Below, piece after piece: positions 50,101 to 59,100 of a stretch of 64,000 nt of DNA. The notes beneath the pieces are model-generated. The model was not told where the DNA came from. It saw only the letters and a program-made list of their open reading frames with translations, and searched no databases. The stretch spans positions 62,001 through 126,000 of the forward strand of contig NW_027040863.1 in assembly GCF_037179485.1 (NCBI RefSeq). Direction: 5' to 3'. How positions within the stretch are numbered: position 1 is the stretch's first letter; each line of letters starts with the position of its first letter. This DNA is from Ochlerotatus camptorhynchus. Taxonomy: Eukaryota; Arthropoda; Insecta; Diptera; Culicidae. The position numbers and the translations under genes were made by a program.

Positions 50101-53100
50101 TAACTAGGCTAGTTACTAGGTGTATAAATATGTGTATAAATTAATGACAACCACAATGTTCAATATTCATTCGTTAACACAATCTGACAGCGGCGCCGGT
50201 GGTTTCTTGTTTTCCGTGCTGAGCAGCAATGCTACCTTATCTTCCATTTAATTCCACTTAACTAATTTTGGTACCTATGAAACATACGTATTTTGACTAC
50301 AATGTGCAGTCTTCATCAGTGTCATTCCCACCAAAGACTTATCAAAAACCTAACCCCCTTAAGTATTCATCCCCTAGATAAAAATGTCAAGATCACAAGT
50401 AGAAAAATGAAACTAAAACTTGTAGAATCGGAACCTACCTAACTAATAATAACCAAAGATTTAAGCACAGATTCTGTGATTTAAGTAAAATAATTAAGTA
50501 AAGTGATTTAATTAAAGTAAAAGAGAAAAATCTATACAAATCTCCAAAAAAGAAAAAAATCCAAAGGCTTGGTAGCCATCATAATGAAGTAATGAAATTG
50601 GGTTGTTATTAAAATGCGACAGATTGCCATATTCCGAAGTTTATTAGACCGAATAAGCGATAGCTTGATTTTTAAAGAAATCATGGGCTTGAAAAACATA
50701 AGATTCAGTAAAAAAATCTAAATCATTTGCGTATAAAAATTTATAGTTTCTATAAAGCCTAGTATTTTTTGTGATTTATGACAGATACAAAAAATGAGAG
50801 ATTTAGAACAGGATTCGAAGCATCATAGTCAAAATTACAGAATAACAAAAATCTAGGGATTGAAAAAAATTCGAACCCTTGAAAAATTTGCCAAAAATCA
50901 TAATAATGTATAATGTACGGAATAATGTTTATAAGATTCTGCGACCAACTTAAAGAAATTTTAAACTGAGATTTATTTTGACAATCACAGGCCTGCGACA
51001 AAAAAGAAAGGTCTTAGGTATGATAAAACAAATATTTTCGTTTTTCTTGATTTGTTCATCATCATTATCACTATTACTAATTACTAATTTACGTTCTTAG
51101 AGTCCGGTATTATGGTCGGATTCCGACTAAGTCGCCCTAGATACACTGCGCTGGTCATTCGTTACAGTCAATTGTTTTCCGCAGTAATTTGAAAAAAATT
51201 AGTTTTTCATATTGTCCAATTTCTCACAAATCAATTTATCAATACCTTTTACATTTCGGCTAATGTCTGCCATCCCGCTCTTCAACGCGATGTCCATCTG
51301 AGCAGCAATGTGATTTCGAGTCCGAGAGTTGAAATACATTCTTCATCTCTTCCTCTATCCTTTTGACGCGAGATCAGATTATTCTGCTAGTCACAACTCT
51401 GATCTGATAGACAGTTATCACACTTCTAGACTAACATTTGAAAAGGGCGTAATTCAAAAAGGACCATATCGAGAAAATCGCTTCCGAATTTTGATGACCT
51501 AACAATTAATCCTATTTCACGACTTTCCATTTTATGGCTGATTTTATAAGCTTAACATATAGTTGATAGTGTAGTCTATCATCATGCATCACTAAACACT
51601 CATAAAAAGCTTTCTTTGTCGTGAAATTGAGAAGAAAACATCATACGCCCTGATAATTTCTTACATGTTGTTACCCCCCGGATTTCCACTCTTTGAACTG
51701 CCAACACTGGTGATACGACATGGAAGTACACCCTCGGGAATTTTTGTTTGTTGTTCCGCCATGGTTCTTCGTTCGTAAATTTTGTGAGAGTGCAATTACG
51801 CCCGGAGATTTTTTTGGTCTTCTTTTTGTTCGTTGTTTACACGTGAAATATCAATCGGATGCATTTCAAATGAATCAGGTGTGACTAGATACTACAGAAT
51901 CAGTACGTTTGACATATTAAAACAATATAATTCGTAGTTCTGGTGCAAGGCGTAACAACCAGATGCATCATAGAGTTGAATGTTGGAAATACGCCATGTA
52001 AGAAGAAACGTTTTTGATGATTTTTAAATTATATTTTCTTCTACTTTTTCGTGTTTACCGATTAGTTTGTGAGCTGTTGTCTCTATTTGTGTAAAAATAT
52101 GGTTTGTTTACATTTTAGCTCTTACGCCCCTTTCAAATGTTAGTCTAGACATGAACAGAACATTTCGACCGTGAGCATGCATAAGGGCGAATACGCGATG
52201 ATCGATTCTCTTCATCGATTTTCTCTTTGCATTGCTACAGCTAAGCGAAACATTTTTCTAGAATTTGTTCAATGCAGAGTAGTAATAGGTTGTATTGGCT
52301 ATCAAAAGCAACAACAAACGCAGCGAGAAACGTTAAATCTAACGAGTTATTAACAAAAGAGAATATCGACCAAGAGAATCGATCATCGCGTATAGGCCCT
52401 TATGCATGCTCACTGTCGATTTGCATTGTCCATGATAAGCTTTGCCTGGGTTCTCGTAAGTGTAATGCATTCGCAATGAAATACACGAGCACACTTACCC
52501 ACACAGAGAATCGGTAAATCACTCACCACAACCGTCACATCGCAACCATGGCGGGTATACAAATGGTGATACAGCTTTGTCACTATATAGGCGAGGAGGT
52601 CGTGGGGGGGGGGGGGTGAAAGTGCGGTTTTAGAGCAAATTGTATACAAACTCGGTCGCTGTCCCATACAAAAATCCAACATGGCTGAATCATGAATTTG
52701 ACACATTATAACACCTATATGTAGTCACCTTGATCGCAACCACCGCACACTCCCATCTCTGCTTACCCAATACACATAAACGGAGACGCTATTTGCAACT
52801 ACTACTACAGAGGGACAAGTAAATAAATAAACAAATGTACAATGCCCCAGCTTGCTAAAGAATACCAATAGCTCGTCACGGCGAAAATAAAAAGCTAATT
52901 ACACGAGAATCAGCTGCAGTGACAGCTGTTCTTCTACTTATCCAAATCGAAAATCACTACGCGGCACGCGAAGAAACAATTCTTCTGCGGCACACAGCAC
53001 AATTTCACACTTAATTGTCAATTAATTATCACAGCACTACGGACAAATCTATAATGTTCACAATCAATACTACCGTTGTATGAGAGAAAAAAAAATCGAG

Positions 53101-56100
53101 TTAATTTTAGAGCTTCGAAAATGTAGAGCCCTGTCTAGAACACTAAGTTGAGAGCACGCAATAAGCTAATATTCGATAAGCAATAAGCTTGAAATGCGAA
53201 GAAGAAGAAGAAGAAAACAAATTCAGAGCTGTTACATAAATCCCAATTTTGAATAAGCGATGCTACATAAAACGCTCTGGGTGCGTGTTATCCTCCTCCT
53301 TTATCCTCGTTGTGCTTCGGCGGTTATGCGCAATTATCTTGCAAGGTACAATATTGAATTTACAACTCAAATACCCACAAAAAATAAGGAATACACCAAA
53401 GACAACATATCAAGGAGACTGGCAACTCTTCCAATTTCTTATATGACCGCTTTGAGACAGGCACGATTGCGTCATCTGTCACTCAAAGGTAAATGCTTCG
53501 AACGAATTGCAAAGATTACAACCTCAGAAGAAAGGTTTGTGTATTTGTTCATTTTTCTATGCGCTACCTCTACCTACGCCTAACTGCAGCGCTACTATAT
53601 CTTTCGCTTGGATTCTAGCAGTCTTCTTGATAAGTTGTCTTCGAATACACTCAACAATTTTTTAAACATCCTTATATTTTATTTATATCGAACTTCTAAG
53701 ACTTAGAGTCTAAGTAGTGGTGCTTGAGTACTTTGCACAGTGAACGAAATACTCGTATTTGTCATAAGAAAGGAAATTACCCATCGCAACAGCTCATCAG
53801 CCATAAACTGTAAAAATAATTCTGATCAGTTTTTCAATGCCTGCGAGGAATATGAAATAATTGAAAGTAGAAATACGAAAATATTAATATTCATATAGTA
53901 TTATGAAAAGTTCCAGTTCATGAATACATTTCCAAGGTTGGGATTTTTGAATGTTTTTTTAGAACGGGACAGAATTTGGAAATGTTGGTGTTGAATCTTA
54001 AAATGTGCGCTAAACCTGAGATAAAAAAAAAACATAAATCTACTAGCTGCAGAATCTCAAACAATATTTTAATCCATAAATTTTCGAAATTTTTCAAGAA
54101 AAAAAATCTCAAAAAGTACGCCTCAGCTCCCATACCTCAATATGACGTTTTTAGAGATGGTAGCAAGAGGCTAAGTTTGTTTTGCCTAAAAAAAACATCG
54201 AAAAAAATGGATATGAATCAAGGGGTACTTGAATGAAAAATGTCAGCAGCAATTCCAAAACACGAAGGTATGTATGTATGTATAGAGATTGCTAAAGTAT
54301 GATTGTGTCAGTGATTTGTTTTCATCGGAAAAAATTTCCGCTATGAAGTTTTTTTTTTCCCGATGAAAACATTTTGCTTATACGTATACGTGACGTAGTG
54401 TGCGTACGATAAACGTCAGCAATCTATATGCAATGTATGATTGGCCTTCCACGGCATATTATTAAGTTTTTATTTTGGTTTTTTGGTTGGAATACAGTGA
54501 CCATTGCTCTATGTACGTCAATTACCTGATTATACAATCTTCCGACCGGTATTAATTTAATTTAAATTTCAATGACTCCTCGCCACTGAAGGTGCCTGCA
54601 GGACACGAAGGATGGCACATTTGCTCTCGTTGTTGTGGTTAGTCAAGACATTAATCACATTCATTTTATTTATAATGTTTATTAAGCTTGTAGGTGTAGG
54701 GAATATATCGCAGTTTTTTTTTAATATTCTAGAGAGTATTCACAAATATCGGAAATAATAAATCCATTAACTTATGAAAACATTTTTTCTTACTTACGTC
54801 GACAGTAATACCAACAATCAATATGAAACTATCGATTTTAAATTGGCTCACTACTTGACTAGCCTATTGGTCCCAAGCAAATCGATTAACGTACCCCATT
54901 CTAGTATAAATTCCAGTACTACACTATGTTTGATTTGATTCGCTATGAAAGTTTGACAGATAAAATCAGGGGTTCGTGGATTTTCCTATGTTTCGAGGGG
55001 TGCATCGATTAGCTTGGGACCGAAGATAGTACCAGAGCTGAGCCAAAAAGTTGAGTTCATTACTTCGGGACCTTCTGGTCTTAGAGTTACCTCTATGGTA
55101 ATACTAGGGGTAAGGGGATTCATATTAGGTTTACGCGAATTCAGTGGCGTCACGTAATTTCACTTTTTACCTGTGCACCAACTTTCAAAACCAGATTTAT
55201 TGCCATATTCATACTCGAATCGGTTGAAAAATACACTTAACCTTCTAGTTTACTCGATATCTATCCATTGCAAGTAATATTTTGATAATTGTTAATGTTT
55301 TTAGAGTTTATTTTTTTTTTTAGGAGAGGAAAGAATAATCAACTTTTTGTTTATTAAAGTTGATAGTACCTTTTCAATTGTTGGTCTACAATATATTGAA
55401 TTGGTTACGCTTTTTAATAGATCAAAATTCTATCCGCCAGACTATAAATATAGCGACTATAGCTAATTTAAGTAATCGAAATGCATACACGGTATAAAAA
55501 ACACTTAAAATTAAGTTAAAAAAAACTCAACGTTGGGTTCTATCAGAAAAGTGACAGTGGTGTAGTGGTAAGCGGGATTGCCGCTCGCTCCCAAGAGCCT
55601 GGGTACAATCCCAGTTGGCACCGTCGGGATTTTCTGAGGCATAAAATCTCTCATCAGGGAAGTAAAGCCGTTGGAAAACCTATGTAGACTCTACCCAATT
55701 TTGAGTAGTTTTCAAATAGCGTGTAGACTTTTAACGCTTATGTGCACGGCGAATGAAAACAACCCTAATTTGAGATTAGTTTACTCATCGCAGTATCGCA
55801 GAAAGTACAGGAACGATGAGTAAATTTGCCTCATGCTTTCCTGTGGAAAACCTCAAAAATGAGAAAAAATTGACGAACATTTTACCAGTAGTACCAATAG
55901 TGCCAAGGACCTCCCTTAGCTCAGTCCGTAAAGGCACAGCTACGAAGCAAGACCATGCTGGAGGTGGCTGGGTTCGATTCCCGGTCCGGTTCGACAATAC
56001 ACGGTGATACTCAAAATTCTGCTTTGGTCACTCGTTTGAGCTAACAGTCATCGTCAAGGGAAACCATGTCAATTGTCAGTAGCATTTTTGTCAGTGACGA

Positions 56101-59100
56101 ACATGTGCTGATTTGTTTATTAGCTAAATTTGAAATGAAATTAAATGGCTTGAGCAAAGCAATTACATGGAGCCATTAAAGTGAATAAGCATCTACGTCC
56201 TGAACCGCTTGGATAACAATAATATGTCTCAGAATGCAAGAAATTACACTTTCTGTTACCTGGTGAATCTTTGTCATTGACGAAAAAATGAATGAGATTT
56301 TGACAAAGATTTTTTTGAGGATCAAGTCTATCATTGACTATGTGTAAAACAATGTTGTCAATATCGCGCAAAAGTCTGTCAATGACAATGACAAATCTCA
56401 GCACTGATACGTATACATGACGTAGTGTGCGTACGATAAACCTCAGCAATCTCTATATTGTTAATCCAAGCTGAACAACTTTCCTGAATTCGTGCGACAG
56501 ACACAGTAGCGCTGCGCTAGAGCGAAGGTGGAAGCAACGTATAGAAAAATGAGCAAATACACAAACCTTTCTTCTGAGGATGGAACCTTTGCGATTCAAT
56601 TCGTTCGGAGCATTTACCTTTGAGGGGCAGATGACGCGATAGTGCCTGTCTCATACCGGTCATTTGAGAAAATGGATGAGTTGCCAGTCTTTTTGATATG
56701 TTGTCTTCGATAAGATCATAAGTAATATTGGTCGATTCTCTTCGTCGACTTTCTCTTTCGTTAATAACTTGAGCACATAACCTTTTCTTGTTGTGTTGAT
56801 CGTATTAGATGCTAGATAAAAGCTTCTTTTGCCAATCTGTGTGCTGAAAATACCTGGGGATGTCTTTACATGGCCGTGGGGATACAAAGAGAAAGTCGAC
56901 GCTACTTAGGACTAAATGCAATGTTCACCTTGAATTTATAACATTTTAACTAATCCTACGTGAAAGAGTAAAAGGAATGCTCAGGCTCAGTGAATTTTTG
57001 CCTGGTTTTTCCCGGTTCAAATCTCAAAAAAAAAAAATGGTTTTGTTTATTTATAATTTATAAAAACTTTACGATTTTAGATTCAGAAAACAAAAAGGAA
57101 TTGGATTTTTTTAATGTGAAAAAAAAATATACTTCAATTGCGGGATTTAAAAAACATATACAAGATCCCAGGTTTAAAGAGAAAAATCATTATTTTGGTC
57201 CTAGAAAGTTTTGAAGACTCTGCAACTTGGAAGAATGTTTAGGTCTCCAGCAATTTTTTAAAAAACCTATAGAATTCTGAAGAGCTTACATATGGATTTT
57301 TTAGGAGAATTTAAAAGGAATTAAGCTGTTATTTAAAAAGAAATGCTGAGAAGAATAACTTCACAATTCTGGTAAACATCAAAGATGATTCTGAGATGAA
57401 TTTCAAGAAACTTCTGAGCAGCAGAACAAAAGTTCTCAATTTAATTCCTACGTAATTCTTAGAATAATTCGGAAAACAACATCAAAGAGAAATCCTAAAA
57501 TATTCTGAGTAGAATTAAATGGGGATCGTGAGGAGAATAGCAAGTGCATTTTAAGAATAATTTGAAGAGAATTTTGGCGAGAATTCAAAGATAATTACTA
57601 GCAGAATTTAAAGGATTTTCTGAGGATAATTGCAGAAGAAATAGTTTCAGGAGTATTCTTGAGGAGTCTAGTCGAGTCTACACATACTAGGATTCATGAG
57701 GAGGGTTTTGATTAACATTTTGAGAATATTTTCGAAGGAATTCAATTCTCAGGTTAATATTAAAGGAACTCTATGGAGGATTCCAAGGATATACTTAGAA
57801 GAGTTTCAAGGGCATTCCGAAGATAATTCCAAGGTACGCGATTAGTAATATTTTCTTGTGAGTTCAAGGAGAATACTATGGTGTCTGGGCAGAATTCCAC
57901 GGTAGTTATGGAAAAAAAGGAAAAGTAATACATCAGTTGATTAATTTGAAATCTGCATGGCTCAGAAATCATTTCGATTTCAGAAATAATGTTTTCGCAA
58001 ACTTTATAATCAGTTAGAATATTTATAATTCGTTAGAATTCATAAACTATGCGTGCATTGGCAATATATATGCTATTCACATAACAATCCCACGCTGCCC
58101 ATAATTGCATAACTGCCTATATGGATAGGAAATCAAGAAAAGATGGGACAAATATGCGATTATGGACAGTATGTCCTGTGGAATTGATATTAGGGAGCAT
58201 AGGGGGTTTGAGAAGTTGTGACCAGCCAGGTACCTATAGCAAAACATACTAAATACGGTAATAGTCAGTACTGAATTTACCGTAAAATAACAGCTCTACG
58301 ATCTACGAATGACTAAAATTCAGTAAAATAGAACACCGAGTTTCCAGTACTGATTATGTTTTACTGGAACATTTTATTAAAATCAGTCAAAAAGTCAACG
58401 CAGGAGTGCAGAAACAGCCACGGAATTGAGCATTCGATTGCCAGTAGAAGAGCTCCACACTTAGGCACGCAATCTGACACACCAAGAAAGCAAACAGCCG
58501 GCTAAACCACGAGGAAGCGTTGACCGCTCAATCTGGATTAACGCAGGAAAAGTTAAAGTTAATAGCATCATTGCTACACCGCCTCTAAACAAGTTAACCT
58601 CAGTCCCCAAATAAAAATAGTCGAACATTTGAAATACTTTATTTTTTATATATTAATATTTATTAATCAAAATACTGCAATAAAACACTGAAAAAGTCAG
58701 CATAAAAATATGTAAACAAATATTTTTCTGTAAAAGACAGAAATTCTATTACTGACTAAAACCGGCTTTTTTACAGTTCAGGGATTTTGCGATTTACGGA
58801 ATTTTCAGTTAAAGTAACAACTACTGAGTTGAATAATGAAAACTCAGCTGTTAAAAAATCCAGTAAAATTTTAACGACTTCGGTAATCTGAACTCTGTGT
58901 GAGGGAGGCGGGGAATGGTCCAAAATTGGTCAAAAATATTATGCGTCATGTATGAATGGTTCCTCACATGGAACTGTCATGCGAATATAGTGGCAGTAAG
59001 TATAAAGGAAAACAAATTGTTTAGTAAAACTAGGTCATTCAAAAATTTACAATAGTAATACTCGTGCTCAAGAAACGCATTTTACAACATTGACCGGAAT

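Noticed and set aside
53204..53217. (GAA)n as an isolated microsatellite
   Set aside because: It is the tail of the second SINE family, as the upstream 70 bp match the SINE at 21345-21600.
55909..55995. Possible functional tRNA gene with a good B-box
   Set aside because: The acceptor arms do not pair, the middle region is too long, and a related copy at 21.5 kb continues into a SINE body.
56141..56449. Minus-strand 102-codon frame
   Set aside because: Overlaps a dispersed repeat motif shared with 54386. No recognisable protein features.
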